Positions 1 to 7,694 of a stretch of 14,753 nucleotides of DNA are shown in pieces. Under the pieces are notes generated by a model. That model was not told where the DNA came from, searched no databases, and worked only from the letters and a program-made list of their open reading frames with translations. Source of the DNA: Pseudomonadota bacterium (lineage in GTDB: Bacteria > Pseudomonadota > Gammaproteobacteria > Burkholderiales > Burkholderiaceae_B); the NCBI GenBank assembly GCA_023427085.1, contig JAEZBO010000276.1, forward strand, positions 1 through 14,753, given 5' to 3'. Both the position numbers and the translations under genes were made by a program. The stretch's first letter is position 1, and every line of letters begins with the position of its first letter.

Positions 1-985
1 CGGGCGGCTCGGGCAGCGTCTGGCCGGCGGCGCGGCGGCCGCCACGCAGCCGCAGCCAGATCGATTCGCCCAGGCCCCACAGGCCGCGGTGCATGTACAG
101 GCTGACCGCCACCAGCAAGAAGCCCAGCAGCATCAGCCAGCGCGGCCACAGCGTCGACAGCCAGTCGGCCGCCAGCACATAGAAGGCCGCGCCCAGCAGC
201 GAGGCGTACAGATTGCCGGTGCCGCCGATCACCGTCATCACCAGGATCATCTCGCTGGTGTGGTATTCGATGCTCGACAGCGGCGCGATGCCGGTCATCA
301 TCGCCAGCAGCGCGCCGGCCAGCGCGGTCACCGCGCCGGACAGCGCAAAGGCCGCCAGCTTGAACAGCTTGACCGGGTAACCGATGGCCGCGGCGCGGGT
401 CTCGTTCTCGCGGATCGCCAGCAGGGTGCGGCCGAACACCGAGTTGGTGACGCGCTGCATGAACCAGAAGATCACCATGAAGCAGACCGCGACGAAGGTA
501 TAGAACTGCCACGGCGTCGACAGCGGAAACAGCGTCAAACCGAACACGCCGACGTCCGGACGCGGCACGTCGAGCAGGCCGTTGTCGCCGCCGGTCAGGT
601 CCGGCAGCGTATAGGCCAGGAAATAGAACATCTGCGAGAAGGCCAGCGTCAGCATGACGAAGTAGGGGCCGCGCTGGCGGATCGCGAACCAGCCGACGAA
701 CACCGCCGCCAGCGCGCCGACCACGATGGCGGCCAGCAGCGCCAGCGGACCAGGCAGGTCGAGCCGCGTCAGCAGGATGCCCAGCGTGTAGCTGCCCATG
801 CCGAAGAAGATGCCCTGGCCGAACGACAGCAGGCCGGTATAACCCAGCAGCAGGTTGCAGCCCATGACCGCCAGCGCGTAGATCAGCACTTCGCTGGCCA
901 GCGAGCCCGAGTGCAGCAGCAGCGGCAGCAGCAGCACGGTGGCCAGCGCCAGCAGCATCTGGATGTGAGTGCCCAAGCGTTTCAT
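1..985 (-). CDS. livM: LivM-type branched-chain amino acid ABC transporter permease (3' end cut by window edge)
   Basis: Inner-membrane permease of a HAAT-family (branched-chain amino acid type) ABC importer, pairing with LivH. The reading frame stays open from ATG 985 to the window edge, giving about 328 residues. LivM proteins are usually about 320-350, so only a few residues are missing. It begins MKRLGTHIQMLLALATV and is made of hydrophobic segments. The typical LivM stretches are present: GYTGLLSFGQGIFFGMGSY near residues 60-80, then RENETRAAAIGYPVK and a VIGGTGNLYASLLGA segment in the C-terminal half. This last is the EAA-like loop that contacts the ATPase. The start codon overlaps the livH stop in a TGATG arrangement, indicating translational coupling. 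The ATPases livG and livF would be expected just past the left edge. Substrate specificity cannot be read from this subunit. Confidence 0.93.
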   Translation of the reverse strand, partial: MKRLGTHIQMLLALATVLLLPLLLHSGSLASEVLIYALAVMGCNLLLGYTGLLSFGQGIFFGMGSYTLGILLTRLDLPGPLALLAAIVVGALAAVFVGWFAIRQRGPYFVMLTLAFSQMFYFLAYTLPDLTGGDNGLLDVPRPDVGVFGLTLFPLSTPWQFYTFVAVCFMVIFWFMQRVTNSVFGRTLLAIRENETRAAAIGYPVKLFKLAAFALSGAVTALAGALLAMMTGIAPLSSIEYHTSEMILVMTVIGGTGNLYASLLGAAFYVLAADWLSTLWPRWLMLLGFLLVAVSLYMHRGLWGLGESIWLRLRGGRRAAGQTLPEPP

Positions 986-1842
986 CAGCCTCTCCCGAGC
1001 AGGCCGTGCGGGCGCAGCAGCAGCACCGCGGCCATGGCCACATAGATCATCAGCCGCGCGCCTTCGGGCCACAGCGTGCTCATCAGGCTCTGCACGATGC
1101 CGATCAGCAGGCCGCCGACCAGCGCGCCAGAAAAACTGCCCATGCCGCCGACCACCACGATGACGAAGGCGATGCCGAGCGCCTCGATGCCCATGAAGGG
1201 CTCGACGCCGCGGATCGGCGCGGCCAGCACGCCGGCCAGCGCGGCGGTGGCCGCGCCCAGCGCGAACACCAGGCTGAACACGCGGAACACGTTGATGCCC
1301 AGCAGCGACACCATCTCGGTCGACTCGCTGCCGGCGCGCACCGCGCTACCGAGCCGCGTGCCTTCGAGCACCCACCACAGCAGCACCGCGAACAGCGCGG
1401 TGAAGCCGATCACGAACAGCCGGTACTTGGGATAGATGAAGCTGCCCCACATCACCACGCCCTGCAGCGACTCGGGCGCCGCGACGTTGCCGCCCAGCGG
1501 CCCCCAGATCAGGATCACCGCCTCCTGCGCCACCAGCGCCAGGCCCACCGTGATGAGGATGTGGAACTCGTGCGCCTGTGCATACACATGGCGCAGCAGC
1601 ACCTTCTCGATCACCCACGCGAATGCGCCGACCACCAGCGGCACCACCAGCAGCGTGAGCCAGAAGTTCATGCCCCACGCAATCGCCTGGAAACAGAAAT
1701 AGGCGCCCAGCAGATAGAAGGCGCCATGCGAAAAATTGACGAAGCGCAACAGACCAAAGATGATCGACAGGCCGACTGCCAGAAGGAAGTACAGCATGCC
1801 TATCCCGATGCCGTTGACGACTTGCAGCAGGTAGACGTTCAT
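985..1842 (-). CDS. livH: LivH-type branched-chain amino acid ABC transporter permease
   Basis: Inner-membrane permease of the same HAAT-family importer, 285 aa, the usual LivH length. The N-terminus (NGIGIGMLYFLLAVGLSIIF, then GLLRFVNFSHGAFYLLGAY) is the classic LivH opening. The C-terminal VVVGGMGSFSGALVGGLLIG is the conserved loop that couples to the ATPase. Multiple hydrophobic spans cover the protein. The start at 1842 has only a weak GAGC-type ribosome site, but the next residues match the family start. It lies 161 bp downstream of the substrate-binding protein gene, separated by a GC-rich repeat with hairpins, and overlaps livM at its stop codon. Liv-type systems transport leucine, isoleucine and valine, but relatives carry amides, aromatic acids or urea, so the symbol denotes family only. 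Confidence 0.94.
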   Translation of the reverse strand: MNVYLLQVVNGIGIGMLYFLLAVGLSIIFGLLRFVNFSHGAFYLLGAYFCFQAIAWGMNFWLTLLVVPLVVGAFAWVIEKVLLRHVYAQAHEFHILITVGLALVAQEAVILIWGPLGGNVAAPESLQGVVMWGSFIYPKYRLFVIGFTALFAVLLWWVLEGTRLGSAVRAGSESTEMVSLLGINVFRVFSLVFALGAATAALAGVLAAPIRGVEPFMGIEALGIAFVIVVVGGMGSFSGALVGGLLIGIVQSLMSTLWPEGARLMIYVAMAAVLLLRPHGLLGRG

Positions 1843-1899
1843 GGTTCAAGCTCGAAAATGGCGGGCTTCGTCGCCGGCAGCGGCCAGACAAGGAAGCTC

Positions 1900-2003
1900 C
1901 CCCCACAAGGATAGCGGTGCCATCGGGGCGCCGCGGAGCTGGCTTTGCCAGTCCGCTACGCGCGCCCCCTGGGGGGAGGCGCGCAGCGCCTCGGGGGGGG
2001 GGC
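1900..2003. repeat. GC-rich intergenic repeat with nested hairpins and a G10 run
   Basis: This fills most of the gap between the substrate-binding protein gene and livH. It holds a CTGGC-TTT-GCCAG hairpin (about 1940-1952), a C5-T-G6 block (1965-1976), a perfect 7-bp stem GAGGCGC/GCGCCTC with a GCA loop (1976-1992), and a run of ten G (1993-2002) directly after the binding-protein stop codon. The C5 block can pair either with the adjacent G6 or with the distal G10, so two exclusive folds are possible. From memory, similar G-run plus GGCGCGCAGCGCC segments recur between genes in Burkholderiales genomes. I cannot verify copy number from this window. It may reduce read-through or stabilise the upstream message, making binding protein more abundant than the permeases. 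Confidence 0.6.
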
Positions 2004-3206
2004 CTAGATCTTGCAGCCGGTTTGGTCGAGCGGCAAAAAGGACTGGCCCGACGACACGATCTCGGCGTAGTCGTCCTTGTCCTTCATCGCCGACTTCGCC
2101 TTGCCCTTGAGCAGGTAGTAGTTCTTGAGCACCTGGTGATCGCCGGCGCGGATCTCTTCCGGACCGGTCAAGCCGTCGTACTTCATGCCTTCCATCACCT
2201 TGATGACGGCGGCCGGGTCGTCGGTGCCGGCCTTGGCGATGGCCTCGATCATGATGCGCGTGCAGATGTACGAGCCGGCCAGGCTGTAGTTGGGATTGCT
2301 CTGGTAGGCCTTCTGCACCCGCTCGACCAGTTCCTTGTTCAGCGGCGAGTCGATGCCGTGCCAGTACTGCGCGCCGAAGTACACGTCGGCGCACAGGTCG
2401 GCGCCCAGCGCCTCGAACTGCTCCAGCCCCGAGGCCCAGGCCACCAGGATGGTGGTGTTCTTCTTCATGCCGAAGCTGACCGCCTGGCGCAGTGTGTCGG
2501 ACGACTGCGAGCCGAAGTTCAGGATCAGCAGCACGTCCGGCTGCGCGGCCAGCGCATTGGTCAGATAGCCGCTGAACTCTTTTTCGGTCAGCGAGTGGTA
2601 GCTGTTGCCGACGTGCTCGATGCCTTTCTCTTTGAAGATGTTCTTGGCGGCCGTCAGCAGGCCGTCGCCGAACACGTATTGCGGCGTGATGGTGTACCAG
2701 CGCTTGGCCTTGGGCAGCGATTCGATCAGCGGACGCACGGTCTGCTCGATGGCGCCGAAGGTCGGCACCGACCAGCGGAAGGTCGCGCTGTTGCAGTCCT
2801 TGCCGGTGATCTCGTCGGCGCCGGCAGTGGTGATGAACACGCCGCCGGCGCGCTGGGCTTCCTTGCCCATCGCCAGCGATTCGGACGACAGGATGCCGCC
2901 GGCCCAGTACTTCGAGCCCTTCTGCGCGACTTCCTGGACCTTGCGCACCGCGGTGGCGGGCTTGCCTTCGGTGTCGAGCACGGTATAGGCCAGCGGGCGA
3001 TCCAGCACCTTGCCGTATTGTTCGATGGCCAGTCGCATGCCCAGGTCGGCGTATTTGCCGTTGGCGGCGAACGGACCGGACATCGGCACCGGCGCGGCGA
3101 ACTGGATCGGGCTGCCGGCGGCCTGGCCCCAGGCCCGGCTGGCGGCCAGCAAGGAACCCGGAATGGCGGACAAAGCGCCCAGCTTGAGTACGTGGCGACG
3201 ATTCAA
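2004..3206 (-). CDS. Branched-chain amino acid type ABC transporter substrate-binding protein with Tat signal
   Basis: Periplasmic binding protein (Peripla_BP_6 / LivK-like) that delivers substrate to the LivH/LivM permeases encoded downstream. From the chosen start it is 400 aa, normal for the family. The N-terminus MNRRHVLKLGALSAIPGS, followed by ASRAWGQA, is a twin-arginine signal with an AxA-like cleavage site near residue 30. The mature protein starts with PIQFAAPVPMSGPFAANGKY, the typical first-strand and ligand-loop pattern, and continues with GGILSSESLAMGK and VFITTAGADEITGK. I prefer the TTG at 3206 over the ATG at 3248: GGGGAG lies 6 nt before the TTG, the ATG has no ribosome site, and the TTG puts the Arg pair at residues 3-4. 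Its gene is first in the liv operon and divergent from a GntR regulator. The ligand is not predictable from sequence alone. Confidence 0.92.
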   Translation of the reverse strand: MNRRHVLKLGALSAIPGSLLAASRAWGQAAGSPIQFAAPVPMSGPFAANGKYADLGMRLAIEQYGKVLDRPLAYTVLDTEGKPATAVRKVQEVAQKGSKYWAGGILSSESLAMGKEAQRAGGVFITTAGADEITGKDCNSATFRWSVPTFGAIEQTVRPLIESLPKAKRWYTITPQYVFGDGLLTAAKNIFKEKGIEHVGNSYHSLTEKEFSGYLTNALAAQPDVLLILNFGSQSSDTLRQAVSFGMKKNTTILVAWASGLEQFEALGADLCADVYFGAQYWHGIDSPLNKELVERVQKAYQSNPNYSLAGSYICTRIMIEAIAKAGTDDPAAVIKVMEGMKYDGLTGPEEIRAGDHQVLKNYYLLKGKAKSAMKDKDDYAEIVSSGQSFLPLDQTGCKI

Positions 3207-3212
3207 ATTGTT

Positions 3213-3218
3213 CTCCCC
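3213..3218 (-). promoter_or_regulatory. Shine-Dalgarno site supporting a TTG start for the binding protein
   Basis: On the minus strand the sequence AAGGGGAGAACAAT precedes TTG at 3206. GGGGAG is 6 nt from the TTG, good spacing for a ribosome site. No comparable site precedes the in-frame ATG at 3248, so this element decides the start and places the Tat twin-arginine motif at the extreme N-terminus. Confidence 0.7.
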
Positions 3219-3315
3219 TTGGCCGCTCGGCGATTGGGCAGGCGGCATTTGACGTGGATGGCGCGGCCGGTGCGTACCGGACGGCCGACGATGAACGACT
3301 CGACTGGCTTCCCCT

Positions 3316-3339
3316 TCCTATTTATCATGATAAATAGGA
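3316..3339. promoter_or_regulatory. Perfect 24-bp palindrome, candidate operator of the GntR regulator
   Basis: The half-site TCCTATTTATCA is followed immediately by its exact reverse complement, giving a gap-free 24-bp palindrome centred between 3327 and 3328. It is strikingly AT-rich in a very GC-rich window. It sits about 110 bp before the binding-protein start and about 120 bp before the regulator start, so it can control both divergent genes. ATAGGAT at its right edge (3334-3340) recurs at 3343-3349. FadR-type dimers bind palindromes in such divergent regions, so it is the best operator candidate here. The assignment is inference; I could not identify convincing -35/-10 pairs around it. 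Confidence 0.65.
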
Positions 3340-3456
3340 TGGATAGGATCATCGTATAGAGTCCGGTCGGCGATCAACTCAGGTGAAACCCGAGGATGGT
3401 CTTTTGGCCGGGCGGCGAGTATAGATGGTCGCCGGCGCAAGAGAGCAGAGGACAGC

Positions 3457-4308
3457 ATGGCAGGCGCGGTGGAAGGCACGATGCGTGGGATGGCCCTGAG
3501 CTCACCCAAGCGCAGCGACTTGGTGGCCGAGGAAATCAAACGCCTGATTACCTCGAAGAATCTGTTGCCGGGCGACCGCCTGCCGCGCGAAATCGCGCTG
3601 CAGGAAATGTTCGGCGTCAGCAAGAGCACGGTGCGCGAGGCGCTCAAGTCGCTCGAGGTGCAGGGGCTGATCAAGGTCAGCACCGGTCCGGGCGGCGGCG
3701 GCATGGTCGTCGAGGTGCCGCTGGACCGCACCTTCCAGCTGATGCAGAACTACCTGTTCTTCAAGGAAGTGTCGATCGACGACATCTACGCGGTGCGCCG
3801 GCTGCTCGAGCCCGAGCTGGCGGCCAGCGCGGTGCCTTTCCTGAGCGAGGCCGACTTCGAGGCGCTGGCGCACAACGTGCATTGCTGCGACCCGCGCGCC
3901 GAGGGCGTGGTCGATCCGGTCGCGCAGCGGCAGGAGGAAATTACCTTCCACGACATCTTCGCGGCCGCCAGTCCCAATTCGTACCTGCGCTTCGTCTGCG
4001 AGATGATCAACCAGATGCTGCGCCAGCTGACGGTGTTCGACAACCGCATGGGCGCCGGCGCGCAAAAGAACTTCGGCGTCGCCAACACGCGCTTTCACGA
4101 GCAGATCCTCGCGGCCGCGCGGGCGCGCGACGCCGAGCAGGTGCGCGCGCTGATGAGCGAGCACATGCTGGACGCGACCCGTTCGGTCCAGCGCATGAAG
4201 GGCAAGCTCAAGGGCCGGCTGATACTCGATTCGGAAATGTCGCGCCGCAAGCTGGCGGCCAGGCGGGCTCGCAAGACCGTCCCCTCGGGCGGCGACGAGC
4301 CGGCCTGA
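3457..4308 (+). CDS. GntR-family transcriptional regulator, FadR subfamily (FCD domain)
   Basis: Cytoplasmic ligand-responsive DNA-binding protein, 283 aa. Residues about 17-85 form the GntR winged helix: DLVAEEIKRLI, LPGDRLPREIALQEMFGVSK, STVREALKSLEVQGLIKV, then the Gly-rich wing. Residues about 105-245 are an all-helical FCD domain. The acidic pair D108/D109 and histidines H165, H214 and H236 sit where FCD proteins place the metal or ligand-binding Asp and three His. A basic tail of about 35 residues extends past the domain. The ATG at 3457 has AGAGGA a few bases upstream; ATGs at codons 9 and 12 are weaker alternatives. It is divergent from the liv importer, with a perfect palindrome between them. 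Regulation of that importer by its substrate or a catabolite is therefore likely, though effector and sign are unknown. Confidence 0.92.
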   Translation: MAGAVEGTMRGMALSSPKRSDLVAEEIKRLITSKNLLPGDRLPREIALQEMFGVSKSTVREALKSLEVQGLIKVSTGPGGGGMVVEVPLDRTFQLMQNYLFFKEVSIDDIYAVRRLLEPELAASAVPFLSEADFEALAHNVHCCDPRAEGVVDPVAQRQEEITFHDIFAAASPNSYLRFVCEMINQMLRQLTVFDNRMGAGAQKNFGVANTRFHEQILAAARARDAEQVRALMSEHMLDATRSVQRMKGKLKGRLILDSEMSRRKLAARRARKTVPSGGDEPA

Positions 4309-4431
4309 AACGCAGCGCGGCAGGGGCGCGCGGCGGTCGCTCGGCTTCCAGGCACAATGTGGCATGGCCCCTCACGGCGCCGTCTCTTCAACGGATCGTG
4401 CCCCGGAGGCGCGGCACCACCAGGAGCATCG

Positions 4432-5079
4432 ATGAAAGACCTGCTGTCCGGCTTGCAAGCCAGTGTCCAGAACCGTTTCCCGGCGATGGCGGCCAGTCTG
4501 CGGCCGGGCGCCAGCGAGGCGCAGTTGGATGCCTTCGAGGCTCACATCGGCCAGCGCCTGCCGGCGCAGTTCCGCGAGCTGTACCGCTGGCACGATGGCC
4601 AGGACGATGACGATGGCACGGCGCTGGGGCTGTTCGTGGGCCTGCCGTTCCTGCCGCTGGCGCAGGCGCAGCGCCATTGGCAGGACGAATGCCGGGCGCT
4701 CGACGTGCCGGCCGCGCAGCAGGCGCGCGACGGCCAGGCCTATGGTTGCGTGCCGCCGGGCGCGATCAAGCCGGTGCCGGCGAGCCGCTGCTGGATCCCG
4801 TTCGCCGACGATGGCGCGGGGGCTTTCCTGGGTGTCGACCTGGATCCCGGCCCGGCCGGCCAGCCCGGCCAGGTGATCACCCACGGTGGCCGCGAGTTCG
4901 TGCGGGTCGGCGCGGCGCCGTCGCTGTCGGTGTTCCTGGCCGATCTGCTGGCCCTGTACGAGAACCAGCGCTACGAGCTGATCGAGCAGGACGACGGCGA
5001 GGTCTCGCTCGGCACGCTGGCGCCGCGCACCGATCACTTCATGGATTACCTGCGCAAGGTCGCGTTGGCGCGGCCTTGA
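4432..5079 (+). CDS. SMI1/KNR4 family (SUKH superfamily) protein
   Basis: Probable soluble cytoplasmic protein of 215 aa. The N-terminal half has the SMI1/KNR4 signature: GASEAQLDAFEAHIGQRLPA, then QFRELYRWHDGQDDDD (residues 27-61), an LGLFVGLPFLPLAQAQ strand, WIPFADDGAGAFLGVDLDP (121-139), and a C-terminal SLSVFLADLLALYENQRYEL helix. SUKH-family members include immunity proteins against contact-dependent and polymorphic toxins, but many bacterial copies have no known role. There is no toxin gene beside it here, so I do not call it immunity. The ATG at 4432 has AGGAG about 6 nt upstream; the frame stays open back to 4357 without a better start. It follows the GntR gene by 123 bp on the same strand and converges on the polyamine operon. 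Confidence 0.85.
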   Translation: MKDLLSGLQASVQNRFPAMAASLRPGASEAQLDAFEAHIGQRLPAQFRELYRWHDGQDDDDGTALGLFVGLPFLPLAQAQRHWQDECRALDVPAAQQARDGQAYGCVPPGAIKPVPASRCWIPFADDGAGAFLGVDLDPGPAGQPGQVITHGGREFVRVGAAPSLSVFLADLLALYENQRYELIEQDDGEVSLGTLAPRTDHFMDYLRKVALARP

Positions 5080-5099
5080 ATGCCTCGCGGGGGTGCCTC

Positions 5100-5156
5100 G
5101 CCGGCCGCGCCTAGCCGGCCGCGCCTAGCCGGCCGCGCCTAGCCGGGGGCGCCTTA
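5100..5156. repeat. 14-bp tandem repeat, three perfect units plus one degenerate
   Basis: The unit GCCGGCCGCGCCTA occurs three times without mismatch at 5100-5113, 5114-5127 and 5128-5141. A fourth diverged copy (GCCGGGGGCGCCTTA) runs to 5156. It lies between the convergent stops of the SMI1-like gene (5079) and the dehydrogenase gene (5222). Each unit contains the palindromes GCCGGC and CGGCCG, so either transcript could form a GC stem there. The rest of the 142-bp gap is GC-rich with nothing else recognised. Confidence 0.85.
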
Positions 5157-5221
5157 CCGGTCCGCGCGTCGCCGGCCGCAGCCGCAGCCGCGCGCCCGGC
5201 CAGCTGTCGCCGCCGCGCCGT

Positions 5222-6484
5222 TCAGGCCTGTTCGCTGTCGGCCCTGACCGCCACCGGCAGGTCCTCGCCATCCTCGCGCAGCAAGGTCTCCAGCCCCATC
5301 TCGGCCATCAGCTCGAGCAGCGGACGGGGCGGCAGCTGCTCGACGTTGGCCATGCGCCGCACGTCCCAGTCGCCGGACGCGACCAGCAACGCCGCCGCCG
5401 CGGCCGGCACGCCGGCGGTGTACGAGATCGCCTGGCTGCCGACCTCGCGATAGCTGTCGGCGTGATCGCAGACGTTGTAGAGAAACACCTCGCGCGGCTT
5501 GCCGTCGCGCGTGCCGCGCACCAGGTTGCCGATGCAGGTCTGGCCGCTGTAGCCGGGTGCCAGCGAGGCCGGATCGGGCAGCACCGCCTTGAGCACCTTC
5601 AGCGGCACGACCTCCTGGCCCTCGGCGGTGCGCACCGGCTGTTCGGACAGCATGCCCAGGTTCTTGAGCACCGTGAACACGTTGATGTAATGCTCGCCGA
5701 AACCCATCCAGAAACGGATGTCCGGCACGTCCAGGTGCTGCGACAGCGAGTGCAGCTCGTCGTGCCCGGTCAGGTAGGCGGTCTGTCTGCCCACCACCGG
5801 CAGGTCCCACTCCTTGCGGTACTCGAACATCTGCGAGGCGGTCCATTGGCGGTCCTGCCACGACCACACGGTGCCGGTGAACTCACGGAAGTTCACCTCG
5901 GGATCGAAGTTGGTGGCGAAGTAGCGTCCATGCTTGCCGGCGTTGATGTCGACGATGTCGATCGAGTCGACCCGGTCGAAGTACTCGTCGCAGGCCAGCC
6001 GGGCGTAGGCATTGACCACGCCGGGATCGAATCCCACGCCCAGGATGGCGGTGACGCCGGCCTGCTCGCAGGCCTGGCGGCGCTGCCATTCGTAATTGGC
6101 GTACCACGGCGGCGGTTCGCAGATGCGGGCCGGGTCTTCGTGGATCGCCGTGTCCAGGTAGGCCGCGCCGGTGTCGAGGCAGGCCTGCAGCACCGCCATG
6201 TTGACGAAGGCCGAGCCCAGGTTCAGCACGATGCTGGCGCCGGTCGCGCGGATCAGCGCGCGGGTGGCGGCCACGTCCAGCGCGTCCAGCGCATGCGCGC
6301 GCAGCACGCCGGGCCGTTGCAGGCTGCCGCGCTGGTGGATCGAGTCGATGATGGCCTGGCATTTGGCCGGCGTGCGCGAGGCGATGTGGATCTCGCCGAA
6401 GCGGGCGTTGTGCTGCGCGCACTTGTGCGCCGCGACGTGGGCCACGCCGCCGGCGCCGATGATCAGGAGATTGCGTTGCTTCAT
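5222..6484 (-). CDS. Carboxynorspermidine dehydrogenase-like (saccharopine dehydrogenase family)
   Basis: Cytoplasmic NADPH-dependent oxidoreductase, 420 aa. In the carboxy-polyamine route it would reductively condense aspartate semialdehyde with putrescine or diaminopropane to carboxy(nor)spermidine. The N-terminus MKQRNLLIIGAGGVAHVAAH carries the Rossmann GxGGxA dinucleotide loop (residues 10-14), followed by IHIASRTPAKC at strand two. LGVGFDPGVVNAYARLACDE and GKHGRYFATNFDPEVNFREF are family-typical central segments. I start at ATG 6484, not the open-frame codon at 6526: GAGG lies about 9 nt upstream, the Rossmann strand then starts at the N-terminus, and the gene begins 22 nt after the nspC stop. 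Adjacency to nspC is the main argument for this role over lysine-pathway saccharopine dehydrogenase. The symbol is left empty because naming of this gene varies. Confidence 0.88.
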   Translation of the reverse strand: MKQRNLLIIGAGGVAHVAAHKCAQHNARFGEIHIASRTPAKCQAIIDSIHQRGSLQRPGVLRAHALDALDVAATRALIRATGASIVLNLGSAFVNMAVLQACLDTGAAYLDTAIHEDPARICEPPPWYANYEWQRRQACEQAGVTAILGVGFDPGVVNAYARLACDEYFDRVDSIDIVDINAGKHGRYFATNFDPEVNFREFTGTVWSWQDRQWTASQMFEYRKEWDLPVVGRQTAYLTGHDELHSLSQHLDVPDIRFWMGFGEHYINVFTVLKNLGMLSEQPVRTAEGQEVVPLKVLKAVLPDPASLAPGYSGQTCIGNLVRGTRDGKPREVFLYNVCDHADSYREVGSQAISYTAGVPAAAAALLVASGDWDVRRMANVEQLPPRPLLELMAEMGLETLLREDGEDLPVAVRADSEQA

Positions 6485-6506
6485 CCGTGTGGGCCTCGGG
6501 ATAGGG

Positions 6507-7610
6507 TCAGGACAGGCTGTCCACATAGTCCTGGTAGGCGAATTGCCGCACCAGTCGCTCGCTGCCGTCGGCTTCCCGCACGGCGATCGTCGGCATGGTC
6601 AGGCCGTTGAACCAGTTCTTCTTGACCATGGTGTAGCCGGCCGCGTCGCGGATCGAGATCCGGCTGCCGACCGTCAGGGGTTCGGCAAATGAAAACTCGC
6701 CGAAGATGTCGCCGGCCAGGCACGACTTGCCGTAGACCAGGTAACGATGCGGCCCGGCGTCGGGCTCGACGCGCGCGCTCAGCCGGTAGATCAGCAGGTC
6801 GAGCATGTGCGCCTCGGTCGAGGCATCGACCACCGCCAGCGGTTTGCCGTTGTCCAGCGTGTCCAGCACGCTGACCTCCAGGCTGGCGCAGTCGGTGATC
6901 GCGGCTTCGCCCGGCTCCAGGTAGACCTGCACGCCGAAGCGTTGCGCAAAGGCCTTGAGCCGTGCGCAGAACGCGTCGAGCGGATAGTCTGGCGCGGTGA
7001 AGTGGATGCCGCCGCCCAGGCTGACCCAGTCGACCTGCGCGATCAGGTGTCCGTAGCTGGCCTCGATCTCGCCCAGCATCGCATCGAAGCGCGCGAAGTC
7101 GCGGTTCTCGCAGTTGTTGTGGATCATGAAGCCATCGATGCCGCCGATCGCCTGCGCGATGCGCTGCGGATCGCGTTCGCCGAGCCGGCTGAACGGCCGG
7201 GTCGGATCGGCCAGGTCGAAGCCCGACGCGCTGATGCCGGGGTTGATGCGCAGCCCGACCGGCTTGCCGGCGGCGCGGGGCGCGTGGCGTTGCAGCTGCG
7301 CCAGGCTGTTGAAGATGACCTTGTCGGCGTGCCCGACCACCTCGTCGATCTCATGGTCGGCGTAGGCCACGCTGTAGGCATGGGTCTCGCCGCCGAACTT
7401 CTCGCGGCCCAGCCGCACTTCGTACAGCGACGACGAGGTGGTGCCGTCCATGTATTCGCGCATCAGGTCGAACACCGACCAAGTGGCGAAACACTTGAGC
7501 GCCAGCAGCAGCCTGGCGCCGCTGTCACGGCGCACGCGCGCCATGCACTGCATGTTCGCCAGCAGGCGGGATTTGTCGATGAGGTAATAGGGGGTCTGGA
7601 TCACGGTCAC
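6507..7610 (-). CDS. nspC: Carboxynorspermidine / carboxyspermidine decarboxylase
   Basis: Fold-III PLP-dependent decarboxylase, 367 aa, converting carboxynorspermidine or carboxyspermidine to the polyamine in the cytoplasm. The start MTVIQTPYYLIDKSRLLANM is the family opening. K39 in LLLALKCFATW is the likely Schiff-base lysine. MIHNNCENRDF, SLGGGIHFT, YLEPGEAA and YGKSCLAGDIFGEF are the conserved PLP-phosphate and active-site segments, with the Cys in the last. These separate it from diaminopimelate and ornithine decarboxylases. The start is GTG at 7610 and no clear ribosome site precedes it: a U7 tract and C5 block lie 9-20 nt upstream. A GTG two codons later is an alternative. It is the first enzyme gene of a two-gene operon and has an unusually long leader containing a small ORF. 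Confidence 0.93.
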   Translation of the reverse strand: MTVIQTPYYLIDKSRLLANMQCMARVRRDSGARLLLALKCFATWSVFDLMREYMDGTTSSSLYEVRLGREKFGGETHAYSVAYADHEIDEVVGHADKVIFNSLAQLQRHAPRAAGKPVGLRINPGISASGFDLADPTRPFSRLGERDPQRIAQAIGGIDGFMIHNNCENRDFARFDAMLGEIEASYGHLIAQVDWVSLGGGIHFTAPDYPLDAFCARLKAFAQRFGVQVYLEPGEAAITDCASLEVSVLDTLDNGKPLAVVDASTEAHMLDLLIYRLSARVEPDAGPHRYLVYGKSCLAGDIFGEFSFAEPLTVGSRISIRDAAGYTMVKKNWFNGLTMPTIAVREADGSERLVRQFAYQDYVDSLS

Positions 7611-7694
7611 GGCAACACAAAAAAAGGGGGATCCGCGGTCGAGCGCGCGGCACGGGCGCCCGCGGCGGCCGCAAGAGGACGTCGCCGGCGTGCG

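Noticed and set aside
1917..3359. A 480-codon plus-strand open frame over the substrate-binding protein gene
   Set aside because: It is antisense to a gene with a Tat signal and clear Liv-family binding-protein sequence, and its own translation shows no family features.
4432..5079. Immunity protein of a toxin system, from the SUKH-like fold
   Set aside because: No polymorphic toxin, CDI or T6SS gene is adjacent, and many SMI1/KNR4 proteins are orphan genes.
5100..5156. CRISPR-like array
   Set aside because: The units abut with no unique spacers, so it is a simple tandem repeat.
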